Position numbers and translations under genes: made by a program. Source: Clostridium neonatale (lineage in GTDB: Bacteria > Bacillota > Clostridia > Clostridiales > Clostridiaceae). From it: 64,000 nt of DNA. The stretch lies in contig NZ_LN890324.1 of the NCBI RefSeq assembly GCF_001458595.1, positions 62,001 to 126,000 on the forward strand. The letters run 5' to 3'. Below, piece after piece: positions 9,260 through 18,636 of this stretch (positions are counted from its first letter, which is position 1; each line of letters starts with the position of its first letter). Below the pieces are notes generated by a model. That model was not told the origin of the DNA. It saw only the letters and a list, made by a program, of their open reading frames with translations, and made no database searches.

Positions 9260-9785
9260 TAAAGAATTTAATATTATTAAATGGATAAAATCTAACTCTA
9301 GCTTCTCCTTTAATTTGAGAAGCATCTATATATGGGTTAATCCACCTTCTAGCATCCCACGAATCCGCCCTATTATCACCTAAAAAGAAAAACTTACCTT
9401 CTGGTACATCAAAAGTTCCATTATAATCATCATTGTTTTTTACATAGCCTTCATTCAGAATATCTCCATTTACTTTTACTTGTCCATTATTGATTTCTAT
9501 ATGATCTCCTGGTAGTCCTATAGCTCTCTTTATTAATAATTTTTGTAATTCATCTGAATAAAATACAATAATATCCCCTCTTTCAATATTATTTGTATTG
9601 TATATTCTAGTAACCATAAACCTATCATCCTTATTTATAGTAGGTATCATTGACCCTGTTGGTACCGTTACATTAAAAAAAATAAATTTATTAATAAGTA
9701 CTGCTATAAATATAGCAGCTATAATTGGTACTATCCATTCCCTAAAAAAGCTTTCTTTTTCTTTTAAAAAAGACTCATTTTCCAT
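9255..9785 (-). CDS. lepB: Signal peptidase I
   Basis: A 176-residue membrane-bound S26 serine protease that removes signal peptides from exported proteins. One N-terminal transmembrane segment lies at about residues 17-38. The catalytic serine is in PTGSMIPT (about residue 46), the general-base lysine in LLIKRAIGLPGD (about 87), and the conserved box E is FFFLGDNRADSWDAR (about 132-146). Length fits the short Gram-positive SipS type. The ATG has AAAAGAG upstream. It converges on the FUSC-like gene; the next gene upstream (DUF2812) is 17 bases away, so they may share a transcript. Confidence 0.95.
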   Translation of the reverse strand: MENESFLKEKESFFREWIVPIIAAIFIAVLINKFIFFNVTVPTGSMIPTINKDDRFMVTRIYNTNNIERGDIIVFYSDELQKLLIKRAIGLPGDHIEINNGQVKVNGDILNEGYVKNNDDYNGTFDVPEGKFFFLGDNRADSWDARRWINPYIDASQIKGEARVRFYPFNNIKFFK

Positions 9786-9802
9786 ATTACTTCATCTCTT
9801 TT

Positions 9803-10420
9803 CTAAATATTATCTTTTTTACCCAAGACTGCATTATATAATTTTTTAGCTTTAATCACCCATATACTATAAAGAATAGTTGCTATAATTAATGCAATTG
9901 GAGGAATTATTCTTAACATAACAAATGGAACCTCAAACCAAAAAGCCCTCCAAAATTCACTTCCTTGCCTTTCCCATAACCCTGGTGTTAAAAATGTTAA
10001 TTCTGATAAATTAAAATTAACACTAACTAATATAATAATTAAAGCAATTATAAATGATATTGAACAAAGACGAGCTGCTTGTATGAATCTTAGATATCTT
10101 CCTGCTTTTGATTCAATATCTGAGAATATATCTTCAGTTGAATCTGATGAATTAGGTAAAAAGTATTGACTTCCTGATTGATATGTTCCGTAAACATGCG
10201 TCCAGCCTGCATCTTCAAACAATGATACATAATCATCAAAATCATCTTTTTTCTTAAACACTCTATAATCTACTCTATAGTGTAAATCTTCAGGTTTACT
10301 TTCTATGAAATGATATCTCCCCAAAGAAGAATATTTCTTTAGAAAATACCCCTTGTTAGCCATCTCATTTAAATATTTTTCTTCTTCACTTATATCTACA
10401 AATACCCTGAACTTCTTCAT
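9803..10420 (-). CDS. DUF2812 domain membrane protein
   Basis: A 205-residue protein. The N-terminal 100 residues match the DUF2812 pattern (FRVFVDISEEEKYLNEMANKG, then HYRVDYR and DAGWTHVY). Two transmembrane segments follow at about 117-137 and 168-190. Function is unknown. In Firmicutes these proteins are commonly encoded next to a PadR regulator, as here: the padR-like gene ends 24 bases upstream, so the two form an operon and the DUF2812 protein is probably a target of, or partner to, that regulator. Confidence 0.85.
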   Translation of the reverse strand: MKKFRVFVDISEEEKYLNEMANKGYFLKKYSSLGRYHFIESKPEDLHYRVDYRVFKKKDDFDDYVSLFEDAGWTHVYGTYQSGSQYFLPNSSDSTEDIFSDIESKAGRYLRFIQAARLCSISFIIALIIILVSVNFNLSELTFLTPGLWERQGSEFWRAFWFEVPFVMLRIIPPIALIIATILYSIWVIKAKKLYNAVLGKKDNI

Positions 10421-10444
10421 ATAATCATCTCCCCTTTATAAATT

Positions 10445-10756
10445 TTAAAATTCCAGTTCTTCACTAACTCTAACTAAATGCCTTAATCTCTCAATTTCAA
10501 GCTTTATTACTTCTAGCCCTGTATCTGATAATTTATAAACTTTCCTACGTTTATCTTCTGTCTTTACATTCTCAATCAATTTCTGTTTTAATAAATTTTC
10601 AATTGCACCATACATTGTTCCTGCTGCAATTCGCACTCTTCCGTTACTTAATTCTTCTACTTTTTGCATAATTGCATATCCATGACTAGGTTCTTTTAAT
10701 GAAAGTAATATATAAAAAGTAGTTTCTGTTAATGGTAAATATTTATTTAAATTCAT
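10445..10756 (-). CDS. PadR-family transcriptional regulator
   Basis: A 103-residue winged-helix regulator of the short PadR subfamily 2: LTETTFYILLSLKEPSHGYAIMQKVEEL, then GTMYGAIENLLKQKLIE (recognition helix) and a wing EDKRRKVYKLSDTG. It lacks the long C-terminal dimer domain of class 1. It is the first gene of a two-gene unit with DUF2812. Its promoter carries a perfect dyad in the spacer, so autoregulation is likely. The inducing signal is unknown; relatives respond to antimicrobials or phenolic acids. Confidence 0.92.
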   Translation of the reverse strand: MNLNKYLPLTETTFYILLSLKEPSHGYAIMQKVEELSNGRVRIAAGTMYGAIENLLKQKLIENVKTEDKRRKVYKLSDTGLEVIKLEIERLRHLVRVSEELEF

Positions 10757-10780
10757 ATGAATTACCTCGCATTAAATATA

Positions 10781-10842
10781 TATAGTTAAACTATACAGTC
10801 TAACTATATATTTATAATATACAGTTAGACTGTATAAGTCAA
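10781..10842 (-). promoter_or_regulatory. padR promoter with two palindromic operators
   Basis: On the minus strand TTGACT (10842-10837), 17 bases, TATTAT (10819-10814). The perfect dyad TATACAGT-TAG-ACTGTATA (10818-10836) covers the -35/-10 spacer. A second perfect dyad TATAGTT-A-AACTATA (10781-10795) lies just downstream of the predicted start site. This placement suits repression by the PadR protein. Confidence 0.75.
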
Positions 10843-10882
10843 TATATTTTTCCAAATAATACAAGACATTCAATAATATTAT

Positions 10883-10928
10883 CAAAATAAAAATAAGGTT
10901 AAAAGCTATTTATCAGCCTTTAACCTTA
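10883..10928 (-). terminator. Terminator after aminopeptidase P
   Basis: Inverted repeat TAAGGTTAAA / TTTAACCTTA (10894-10903 and 10919-10928). On the minus strand a T-rich tract follows (complement of the A-run at 10883-10893). It lies 34 bases past the stop of the M24 gene. Confidence 0.75.
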
Positions 10929-10961
10929 GCATATCAGTTATATAATTATAAAAAATTTTAT

Positions 10962-12737
10962 TTATATAGTTCTAGTTTCTTTTCTAAGGAATTCTTTTTC
11001 CTCATCATTTAAGTATGGACTTAATTTTTCATAAGTTTCTTTATGATAACTATTAATCCATTCTCTTTCTTTATCTGTTAACATACTTACTTCAATACCG
11101 TCTAAATCTATTGGACAATATGATAAGGGTTCAAATTTATAGAACTGTCCACCATATTCTGTCTTACTATCTTCTACTATAAGCATAACATTTTCTATTC
11201 TTATTCCATGCTTACCTTCTTTATATACTCCTGGCTCATTTGTTAATATCATTCCTGGTTTTAATTCCACATAATTTATTGGACGTATTTGTTGAGGCCC
11301 TTCATGTACACTTAAACAGAATCCTATACCATGACCTGTTCCACATTTATAATCTATTCCTTCTTCCCATAATGGTTTTCTTGCCATTATATCTAAGCTA
11401 GATCCTATTGAGCCTTGTAAGAACTTACATGTCATAAGATTAATATGTCCTTTTAATACTAATGTGAAATCTTTTTTCTCTTCTTCTGTAATTTTTCCAA
11501 GTACAAAAGTTCTTGTTATATCAGTAGTTCCATCTAAATATTGCCCACCACAGTCTACTAATACCATACCTTCTTCCTTCAATTCATAAGCACTTTCTTC
11601 TGTGGCAGAATAATGCATCATAGCTGCATGTTCTTTATATCCAGCTATAGTTTTAAAACTCTCTTCTATGAATAAATCTCCCATAGATCTGAATTCTAAT
11701 AATTTTTCTGATAAAGTAACTTCTGTTATTTTTTCTTTACCAACATGTTCTTTAAGCCATTTTGTAAATCTAACCATGGCTACTCCATCTTTTATATGAG
11801 AATTTTTAAAACATTCTATCTCAACATTATTTTTTATCGCTTTAAGATTAGTAGTTATATTTATAGATTCTATCACTCTAACATCTTCATTCAAATTAGT
11901 TAATATAAATGCACTAACCTTACTTGGATCTAATAGTACGTTTCCTTTTATTAATTTTACATCTTCAAATATATCCTCATAATTCTTTAAGGTTATTCCA
12001 TCTCTATTTTCTAATATACTCTTATCTTCACAACCAATCTTATCTTTATCTATATATAATACAGCTGCTTTATCATTTATAAGTGCATATGCTAATGTTA
12101 CAGGCGTACACTCTACATCATTTCCTCTGATATTAAATAGCCAAGCGATATCATCTAAAGATGATAAAATATATGATTTACATCCTAATGTTTTCATTTG
12201 TTCACGTACTTCTTCTACTTTCTCATTAACTGTTTTACCACAATATTTTACATCATGTAAAAATACTTTTTCTTTAGGCATAGAAGGTTTATCTGCCCAT
12301 ATTTCTGCAATCAAATCCTTATCCATTGCAATTTTAATATTCTTGCTTTGTTGTATTTTCTTGAATTCTTTATATTCATTTATAGAGAACACCCTTCCAT
12401 CGAATCCAAGACATTCTCCTTCTTTCATATTTGTACTTAAATATTCTTCTAAGCTTGGCCATCCTGGTATTCTCATTTTATAGAGTTCTATTCCTGAACC
12501 TGCTAATTGTTGTTCTGCTTGAATAAAGTATCTTCCATCTGTCCACAATATTGCTTTATCCATTCCAATTAATGCAGTTCCAGCAGACCCTGTAAATCCT
12601 GTAATATATGCTCTTGATTTAAAACATTCAGAAACATATTCACTTTGGTGAAAATCTGCACTTGGCACTATATAATAATCTATATTTTCTCTTTTCATTA
12701 TCTTTCTTAGTTTTTCTATTCTTTCACTTACTCTCAT
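10962..12737 (-). CDS. Xaa-Pro aminopeptidase (M24B, aminopeptidase P type, long form)
   Basis: A 591-residue cytosolic metallopeptidase that removes N-terminal residues preceding proline. Two creatinase N-domains (about 1-300) precede the pita-bread M24 domain. The metal ligands are the two Asp in VDCGGQYLDGTTDITRTF (about 395-412), His in GTGHGIGFCLSVHEGP (about 470) and the Glu residues in NEPGVYKEG and IRIENVML (about 510-530). Length is typical of the three-domain PepP2/XPNPEP1 type. The ATG has AGAGGTAA upstream. It is a single-gene unit with its own terminator; a second, shorter M24 enzyme is at 17.3-18.5 kb. Confidence 0.93.
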   Translation of the reverse strand: MRVSERIEKLRKIMKRENIDYYIVPSADFHQSEYVSECFKSRAYITGFTGSAGTALIGMDKAILWTDGRYFIQAEQQLAGSGIELYKMRIPGWPSLEEYLSTNMKEGECLGFDGRVFSINEYKEFKKIQQSKNIKIAMDKDLIAEIWADKPSMPKEKVFLHDVKYCGKTVNEKVEEVREQMKTLGCKSYILSSLDDIAWLFNIRGNDVECTPVTLAYALINDKAAVLYIDKDKIGCEDKSILENRDGITLKNYEDIFEDVKLIKGNVLLDPSKVSAFILTNLNEDVRVIESINITTNLKAIKNNVEIECFKNSHIKDGVAMVRFTKWLKEHVGKEKITEVTLSEKLLEFRSMGDLFIEESFKTIAGYKEHAAMMHYSATEESAYELKEEGMVLVDCGGQYLDGTTDITRTFVLGKITEEEKKDFTLVLKGHINLMTCKFLQGSIGSSLDIMARKPLWEEGIDYKCGTGHGIGFCLSVHEGPQQIRPINYVELKPGMILTNEPGVYKEGKHGIRIENVMLIVEDSKTEYGGQFYKFEPLSYCPIDLDGIEVSMLTDKEREWINSYHKETYEKLSPYLNDEEKEFLRKETRTI

Positions 12738-12891
12738 TGATTATTACCTCTTTCTAAAAACTTCAAATTTCTATTATAAGTCAAATTATATCACTCATTT
12801 AGATAATTAAGCATCTAGAATTTTAAAATTTATATTTATGAATTAAAAAATCCTTATAAAAATCTATATGTTTCATCTTTAAATTCATCAA

Positions 12892-12925
12892 AAAAACTAC
12901 CCAAAATTTAATTTGAGTAGTTTTT
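12892..12925. terminator. Terminator after the NhaC-family transporter
   Basis: Inverted repeat AAAAACTAC / GTAGTTTTT with the inner pairing extended through CAAA / TTTG. It lies between the transporter stop (12946) and the aminopeptidase gene; the A and T arms make it usable in either direction. Confidence 0.75.
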
Positions 12926-12945
12926 ATATAATTTGTATCAAAAAT

Positions 12946-14661
12946 TTATTCTATATTATCAACAGGTTTCCCTATAAAATAAACTAGCGCAAATATCGCA
13001 GCTGTTGCTAATGGTAATACAAGCCATATAGAAAGTCCTAATCCTACTGGAATATATCCAAATAGTATTGTAATTGCTGCTACAGATAACGCATATGGCA
13101 TTTGAGTTCTAACATGACTAATATGATCACATCCTGCTCCCATTGATGACATAATTGTCGTATCTGAAATTGGAGAACAGTGATCCCCAAAAATAGCTCC
13201 AGTTAAAACAGCACTCGTACCTACTATAACGTATCCCATTTCAGGCGATATTGAGTATGAAAGAGGGATCGCAAGTGGCATTAATATTCCCATAGTCCCA
13301 TATGCTGTACCTGTTGCAAATGATATAACTGCTCCTAAAATGAATATTATACTTGGTAATAAAAATTGAGGTATTGAACTTGAAAGCAATTTAACTAAAT
13401 ATGCTGCAGTTCCTAACTCTTTTATCACTGAACTTAATGACCATGCAAGTATTAATATAACTCCTGTTATGATTAATCCTTTCATTCCATCTATCCAGAC
13501 TTCTACTGCTTCTGAGAATGTAAATATTTTTTTACATACAGCCATAAATATGGCAACAATAGATGCAAATAATGCTGATTGGAATAATGCTACCGATGCA
13601 TCTGATGCACTAAAAGCTTCTCTTATAGCTGTAAATGAAGCTGGTGATGTTGTCATTAAATTTTGAAGTACAACATCTTCACCACCCATAATTGCAGTAT
13701 ATCCACTATAATAAAAACTTATCAGAGCTGATATCATTAACGCTCCAATTGGAATAATTGCATTCCATACGCTTAGTTTAACACCTTCTTTAGGTGCCAT
13801 TTCATCTTCTACATCTTTATCAAGAGTAATTTCTTTACTTGCATCTGATATGTATCCTTTTCTTGCATTTATTTCCGCTTTTCTCATGGGACCAAAATCT
13901 CTTAATAAAAGTGATGTAGCAACAACAAAAATTAAAATTAATATGTTATAGAATCTATATGGAATCGTACTTAAAAATACTCCAAATGCATCTACTTCCT
14001 GACCTATTAATGTGAAACCATCTTTTATTAATCCAACTTCTAACCCAATCCATGTAGATACAATCATAATTCCTGCAATTGGTGCTGCTGTAGCATCAAT
14101 TATAAAAGATAATCTTTCTCTTGAAATTTTCATCTTATCTGCTACTGGCTTCATTATTGGTCCGACAATTAATGAATTTGCATAATCATCAAAGAATACC
14201 AATACTCCCAAGAACCATGTTATTAATTGAGCACTTCTTGGAGTTTTTGCCTTTTTAGCAAGAGACTCTGCAATTGCTTTTGCTCCGCCCATTTTACTGA
14301 CTAAACTTATAACTCCTCCAATTACCATAACTTGAAGAACAATACCTGCATTCCATGGATCTGCTAATGAGTTTAATGCTCTTTGTACAAAATCTAAAAA
14401 TGCTTGAATAATAGCCATAAATGGATTACTTCCTGTAATCTGTAATAAAAAACATCCTGATAGAGTTCCTATAAATAGTGATATTACAACATTTTTTGTT
14501 ATAAATGCTAATGCGATTGCTATAATTGGTGGAAGTATAGTCCAAAGTCCAAATTTTTCTGCATTAACCTCTGCAACGTCAGCTGCAAAAACTGCTGTCG
14601 ATGCCATTATTAACATAATTAATGTCAATAAAAACACACAGTAGCTTCTTGAATTTTTCAT
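12946..14661 (-). CDS. NhaC-family transporter, predicted lysine transporter (riboswitch-controlled)
   Basis: A 571-residue membrane protein with a signal-like N-terminus (cleavable looking VFA-AD near residue 26) and about 11-12 further transmembrane segments. The Na+/H+ antiporter NhaC signature GTAYGTMGILMPLAIPL and GDHCSPISDTTIMSSMGAGCDHISHV (about 450-530) is clear. Family membership alone suggests Na+/H+ antiport. The gene, however, is preceded by a lysine riboswitch with a terminator, and NhaC-type proteins under such elements have been predicted to be lysine transporters (LysW). Uptake of lysine is therefore the better inference. AGGAGGATC precedes the ATG. Confidence 0.85.
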   Translation of the reverse strand: MKNSRSYCVFLLTLIMLIMASTAVFAADVAEVNAEKFGLWTILPPIIAIALAFITKNVVISLFIGTLSGCFLLQITGSNPFMAIIQAFLDFVQRALNSLADPWNAGIVLQVMVIGGVISLVSKMGGAKAIAESLAKKAKTPRSAQLITWFLGVLVFFDDYANSLIVGPIMKPVADKMKISRERLSFIIDATAAPIAGIMIVSTWIGLEVGLIKDGFTLIGQEVDAFGVFLSTIPYRFYNILILIFVVATSLLLRDFGPMRKAEINARKGYISDASKEITLDKDVEDEMAPKEGVKLSVWNAIIPIGALMISALISFYYSGYTAIMGGEDVVLQNLMTTSPASFTAIREAFSASDASVALFQSALFASIVAIFMAVCKKIFTFSEAVEVWIDGMKGLIITGVILILAWSLSSVIKELGTAAYLVKLLSSSIPQFLLPSIIFILGAVISFATGTAYGTMGILMPLAIPLSYSISPEMGYVIVGTSAVLTGAIFGDHCSPISDTTIMSSMGAGCDHISHVRTQMPYALSVAAITILFGYIPVGLGLSIWLVLPLATAAIFALVYFIGKPVDNIE

Positions 14662-14783
14662 GTTAATGATCCTCCTAATCTTTATTGTGATAAATTTAAA
14701 GATAGAATTTAAGTAATTAACTTATAAAATACAATTATGGCTCTAAGAAATTTATTTTCTAAATTTAAAATAAATTCTTAATC

Positions 14784-14819
14784 AAAAAAATAAGACCTTG
14801 AGATAACACCCAAGGTCTT
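14784..14819 (-). terminator. Expression-platform terminator of the lysine riboswitch
   Basis: Inverted repeat AAGACCTTG / CAAGGTCTT at 14792-14819. On the minus strand it is followed by a T-run (14790-14784). It lies between the aptamer and the NhaC-family start codon at 14661. Confidence 0.85.
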
Positions 14820-14844
14820 TAAAAAACATAATATGTTTTACATA

Positions 14845-15021
14845 ACCACGAATGATAGCTCACCACAAAGTACTTGTGACAGTTTTGCATATATTCTATG
14901 CAACCCCAGCTCTATAACCTTAAAGCATTAGTTATAGACTTCGGCAATATTTCCTTTCATATTACTTCAAAGTGCTTAGCTCCATAATATTACTATTAAA
15001 TATTGCGCCTCTATCTCTTAC
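14845..15021 (-). promoter_or_regulatory. Lysine riboswitch (L-box)
   Basis: The minus strand reads AGAGATAGAGGCGCAA (P1/P2 side), then AAAGGAAATATTGCCGAAG, GCTGGGGTTGCAT, ACTGTCAC and GTGGTGAGCTATC. These are the conserved core blocks of the lysine aptamer in the right order and spacing. A terminator hairpin follows. Lysine binding is expected to switch off the downstream transporter. The stretch 15022-15096 contains a plausible weak promoter (TTGAAA, 17 bases, TATCCT). Confidence 0.9.
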
Positions 15022-15096
15022 TTTATTCACTTTTATATGATATAGGATACCTTATTTTTAATTTTATTTCAATATTTTTTGATTTTATTGTTAATT

Positions 15097-16710
15097 TTAT
15101 TTCTTTTTTCGACATTCATTTGCTCTGCTCATAGATATTAGAACTTTTATAGCTAACATAAAAGCAATTGCGTATCCACCTATCCCTATTATTGATATTC
15201 CTCTATATAAAGGCTTAACATCATTACTGATAATTAATGATGAAGATAATATTAAAGCAGCGATAACAACACCTTCTGTTAATCTATTTACCATTTTATT
15301 AGCTTGCTTAATTATTTCATCTATCTCATTAATTCGTATATCTAGTGTAAGCTTTCCATCTGATAATTTATTCAAAACCTCTATAGTCTTTGTAGGAATT
15401 TTCATAGAATCTCTTGTAAAACAATATAGTGAAATTATTAATTCTTCTTTCTCTAAACATCTTAAAATCGTAGTTCTATTATTTGATTTCATAAAATTAG
15501 CAATTACATTTACTATTTCTAGATCTGGGTCAAGATAAGCAATTACTCCTTCTAACAAAATTAAGCTCCTTGTCAAGGAAACCAATTCTCTAGGTAACTG
15601 TATATTATTTTCCCTCGTAATATTCCATATTTCTTGAACAAGTTCTGATATTTTTATATTTTTTATAGATGTTTCTAAATAAACATCGAAAATATATGAA
15701 ACTGAATCATATATATCTACTTTATTGACCTTTCCTTTCTTTATAGCTATTGCTAAAATACAGTTAACCAGTTTTTCTTTGTCATGAGTAGCTATAGCTA
15801 TCATGGCTATGTTAAGCCATTTTTTCATGTTATCACTTAGTTGTCCTACTATACCAAAATCTATAAAACATATTTTCCCTTCTGAAATCAATAAATTTCC
15901 GGGATGTGGATCTCCATGAAAAAAGCCATCTTCAAATATATGTTTACAGAATGCTAATGTCAATTTATCAGCAATATCATTTATATCATATCCATTCTGC
16001 TCAAGCTCTTTTATATCATTTATTTTTATACCATCAATATTTTCTAATACTAAAACCTTATCACTTAACAACTCTCTAACTACATAAGGTGCATAAATAG
16101 GTGCAGTATTTTTATTTAACTCGCTAAATTTCTCTATATTACCAGCTTCTGATATAAAATCAAGTTCTTGAATTGTTGTGAATTTTATTTCTTCCAGCGC
16201 TTCTATAGGATCAATTATAGGTATATTTATTCTTCCTTCAGCAATCTTCAATATCTTCATCAGAATAGCAATATCTTTTATTATTTTTTCATATATTTTA
16301 GGCCTTTGAATTTTTAAAACAACCTCTCTGCCATCTTTTAATATTCCTTCATATACTTGTGCTATAGATGCTGATGCTATTGGAGCCCTATTAAGATATT
16401 GAAAACTTTCATCTATAGTTGTGTTCAGTGATTTTTCAAAAACTAACTTCATATCGTCAAAATTTTCCACTATCGCTGAATCTTGTAACTTAACTAACTC
16501 ATCTATGTATTCTTTTGGCAATAAATCTGGTCTGGTACTTAATATTTGACCTATCTTAATAAATGTTGGACCTAAATCTTCAAAAGATTTTCTTAAATTA
16601 GCAGGAGATTTTTTTTGTTCTTCATCTTTTCTATCGAAAATATATCCAAATCCATATTTAGCAAATACCATTATTATTTCTCTAAATCTACTTGATGGCT
16701 TTTCTTTCAT
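15097..16710 (-). CDS. UbiB/ABC1 (AarF) atypical protein kinase-like protein
   Basis: A 537-residue ADCK/UbiB-family protein. The signature KxGQ region is FIKIGQILSTRPDLLP (about 51-66). The Ala-rich nucleotide loop ASASIAQVYEG follows at about 111, then HGDPHPGN (about 265) and the DFG-like IDFGIVGQ (about 280). Two transmembrane helices close the C-terminus (about 480-500 and 508-528). In aerobes the family supports ubiquinone synthesis; this anaerobic context makes that role unlikely and the substrate is unknown. The phasin-like gene upstream is 147 bases away but separated by a hairpin, so a shared transcript would depend on read-through. Confidence 0.9.
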   Translation of the reverse strand: MKEKPSSRFREIIMVFAKYGFGYIFDRKDEEQKKSPANLRKSFEDLGPTFIKIGQILSTRPDLLPKEYIDELVKLQDSAIVENFDDMKLVFEKSLNTTIDESFQYLNRAPIASASIAQVYEGILKDGREVVLKIQRPKIYEKIIKDIAILMKILKIAEGRINIPIIDPIEALEEIKFTTIQELDFISEAGNIEKFSELNKNTAPIYAPYVVRELLSDKVLVLENIDGIKINDIKELEQNGYDINDIADKLTLAFCKHIFEDGFFHGDPHPGNLLISEGKICFIDFGIVGQLSDNMKKWLNIAMIAIATHDKEKLVNCILAIAIKKGKVNKVDIYDSVSYIFDVYLETSIKNIKISELVQEIWNITRENNIQLPRELVSLTRSLILLEGVIAYLDPDLEIVNVIANFMKSNNRTTILRCLEKEELIISLYCFTRDSMKIPTKTIEVLNKLSDGKLTLDIRINEIDEIIKQANKMVNRLTEGVVIAALILSSSLIISNDVKPLYRGISIIGIGGYAIAFMLAIKVLISMSRANECRKKK

Positions 16711-16812
16711 AAATAATATCCTCTTTCAAAATAATAACCCATTCAAAGGCAACATATAAATTATTAATTAAAATCTTCACTTTTAAAAAGTATATACTAA
16801 TTTTATATAAAT

Positions 16813-16848
16813 AGAAGATGTAAAATTCATATAAAACTTACACCTTCT
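16813..16848 (-). terminator. Hairpin after the phasin-like gene
   Basis: Inverted repeat AGAAGATGTAA / TTACACCTTCT (one mismatch) just past the stop at 16858. The downstream T-run on the minus strand is interrupted (ATTTATATAAAATT), so termination may be partial. Confidence 0.6.
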
Positions 16849-16857
16849 GTTTCTCTT

Positions 16858-17178
16858 TTACTTATTATTAATTTTTTCTTCAAGTTCATTAATTCTAATT
16901 TTTAAGCTCTCTATATCACTTTTAGTAGCTAAGTTTAAATTTTCTAAGACATCTTGAACACTATCTTTTGTCAATGGCTTCATATCAATTGCTTTATTTT
17001 TTGCTACTTCTGCCTTAGTAGTAATATTTTTCTTTAGTTCTTCTGATAATTCTTTTCCTTCCTCTACTGTTATTTTTCCTTTTTCAACCAAATCATTTAT
17101 AATATCAATTGTTTTATCATAGGTAATTGCTGCTACACCAACAGCTGCCAGACATAATTTTTTCATTTCTTCTAACAT
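16858..17178 (-). CDS. Phasin-like small coiled-coil protein
   Basis: A 106-residue protein: a short hydrophobic start (LCLAAVGVAAITYDKTIDIINDLVEKGKI), then EEGKELSEELKK and a C-terminal coiled coil (TKSDIESLKIRINELEEKI). This layout matches the PHA-granule-associated phasin family (PhaF/PhaI-like), often encoded beside UbiB-like kinases in clostridia. I see no polyhydroxyalkanoate genes here, so a granule role is not supported. The ATG at 17187 overlaps the AGGAG site; the next ATG at 17178 has that site nine bases upstream and is chosen. Confidence 0.75.
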   Translation of the reverse strand: MLEEMKKLCLAAVGVAAITYDKTIDIINDLVEKGKITVEEGKELSEELKKNITTKAEVAKNKAIDMKPLTKDSVQDVLENLNLATKSDIESLKIRINELEEKINNK

Positions 17179-17256
17179 ATAAATCATCTCCTAACTACAA
17201 TATAACTTAAATATATTATTCTGGTTTATAATTATTTATATTCAAATTTTTAAAGA

Positions 17257-18507
17257 TTATCTATTCTTCATAAATTCTTCTATGTCTTTTACTTCTTTTA
17301 TCATGTCCTTAGTTAAAACTTCACATCCATCTTCAGTTACTAAAACATCATCTTCTATTCTAATTCCAATCCCTTCTTCTGAAATATAAATTCCAGGTTC
17401 AACTGTAAATACCATTCCTTTTTCAAATACAAATTCTCTTCCTTGAGGTTCTAAATCATGAGTGTCTAATCCTAAATTATGTCCAATGCTATGCCAATAA
17501 TATTTGCTTACTTCTTCTTTTTCTTTAATTATTCCAAGCTTAATACACTCTTCTGCAATTAAATCTTTAGACCATGCATTTAATTCTTTATAAACAACCC
17601 CTGGCTTTATTTTTTCTATTACAGCTTTGTTCACTCTTAAAACTGCTTCATAAACTTCTCTTTGCCTGTCAGTAAACTTACCATTTGCAGGGAATGTCCT
17701 CGTAATATCTGCATTGTATAAATTCCATTGTGCCCCTAAATCAAATAATATTAAATCATTTTCCTTTATCTCACTATCATTAGATACATAATGAAGTATA
17801 GTAGCATTTTTTCCAGCTGCTGCTATAGTTGAAAATGCAAAATCTTTTGCTCCACTTCTTTTACATTCAAAATCAAAATAAGCTTCAAGCTCATATTCTT
17901 TAAGACCAGGCTTAGCATTATTCATAAGAGATTTAACTCCTCTTATAGTTATTTCAATTGCTTTTTTCATTTCATTTATTTCTTCATCACTTTTTATCAT
18001 TCTTAAAGGAATAATTTTATTTGAAAAATTCTTTATAACTATTTGAGGATATTTATTTCTCATTTCTTTTGAAAATTTTAATGCTTCCGAATCATCTTCT
18101 TCTATATTTTCCTTATCTAAATCTAAGTATAAATTAATTTGCTCTGTACCTTTAATTTGTGAATTCAAATATGAATAAAAGTCATTCATATAGACTACTT
18201 CTTTAATTCCCGAAATATCTTTTCCTTCTGTATCTCTTAATGTTTTTCCATTCCACATTTCTTCATCCAAGTTTATTTCCTTTAAAAATAACTTTTCTGT
18301 TACTTTTCCTTTTATTTTAGATAACACAACTATATGATGTGGCTCTACTATACCAGTTAAGTAATAAAAATTTCTATTTTGAGTAAACTGATATAGTTCA
18401 TCGCCTGTCTTCTTAGGCGCATGCCCTGCAAAAGCTATTAATATTGAATCATCATCTGTTTGATTAATTAAGTTTTCTCTATTTTTAATAAACACACTAT
18501 TATTCAT
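17257..18507 (-). CDS. Xaa-Pro aminopeptidase (M24, AMP_N type)
   Basis: A 416-residue metallopeptidase of the E. coli PepP type: an AMP_N domain (about 1-125; HAPKKTGDELYQFTQNRNFYYLTG) followed by the M24 domain. Metal ligands are the Asp pair in LFDLGAQWNLYNADITRTF (about 250-266), His in GHNLGLDTHD (about 340), and Glu in TVEPGIYISEEGIGIRIEDD (about 370-390). It removes N-terminal residues before proline. AAGGAGAATGCG precedes the ATG. It is the second M24 enzyme of the window, only distantly similar to the 591-residue one. Confidence 0.93.
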   Translation of the reverse strand: MNNSVFIKNRENLINQTDDDSILIAFAGHAPKKTGDELYQFTQNRNFYYLTGIVEPHHIVVLSKIKGKVTEKLFLKEINLDEEMWNGKTLRDTEGKDISGIKEVVYMNDFYSYLNSQIKGTEQINLYLDLDKENIEEDDSEALKFSKEMRNKYPQIVIKNFSNKIIPLRMIKSDEEINEMKKAIEITIRGVKSLMNNAKPGLKEYELEAYFDFECKRSGAKDFAFSTIAAAGKNATILHYVSNDSEIKENDLILFDLGAQWNLYNADITRTFPANGKFTDRQREVYEAVLRVNKAVIEKIKPGVVYKELNAWSKDLIAEECIKLGIIKEKEEVSKYYWHSIGHNLGLDTHDLEPQGREFVFEKGMVFTVEPGIYISEEGIGIRIEDDVLVTEDGCEVLTKDMIKEVKDIEEFMKNR

Positions 18508-18588
18508 CGCGCATTCTCCTTAGTTTCTTATATCCTTTTTAGACCTTATAAGAAGTTATTGACTTTTTATAGCTGGTCTTAAATAAAA

Positions 18589-18620
18589 TGAGTAGTATAC
18601 TACTATTATTATACTACTCA
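18589..18620 (-). terminator. Terminator after the MerR regulator
   Basis: Perfect 11-bp inverted repeat TGAGTAGTATA / TATACTACTCA, 17 bases past the regulator stop. On the minus strand it is followed by a T-rich TTTTATTT stretch. Confidence 0.75.
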
Positions 18621-18636
18621 CCATATTTTATGAAAA

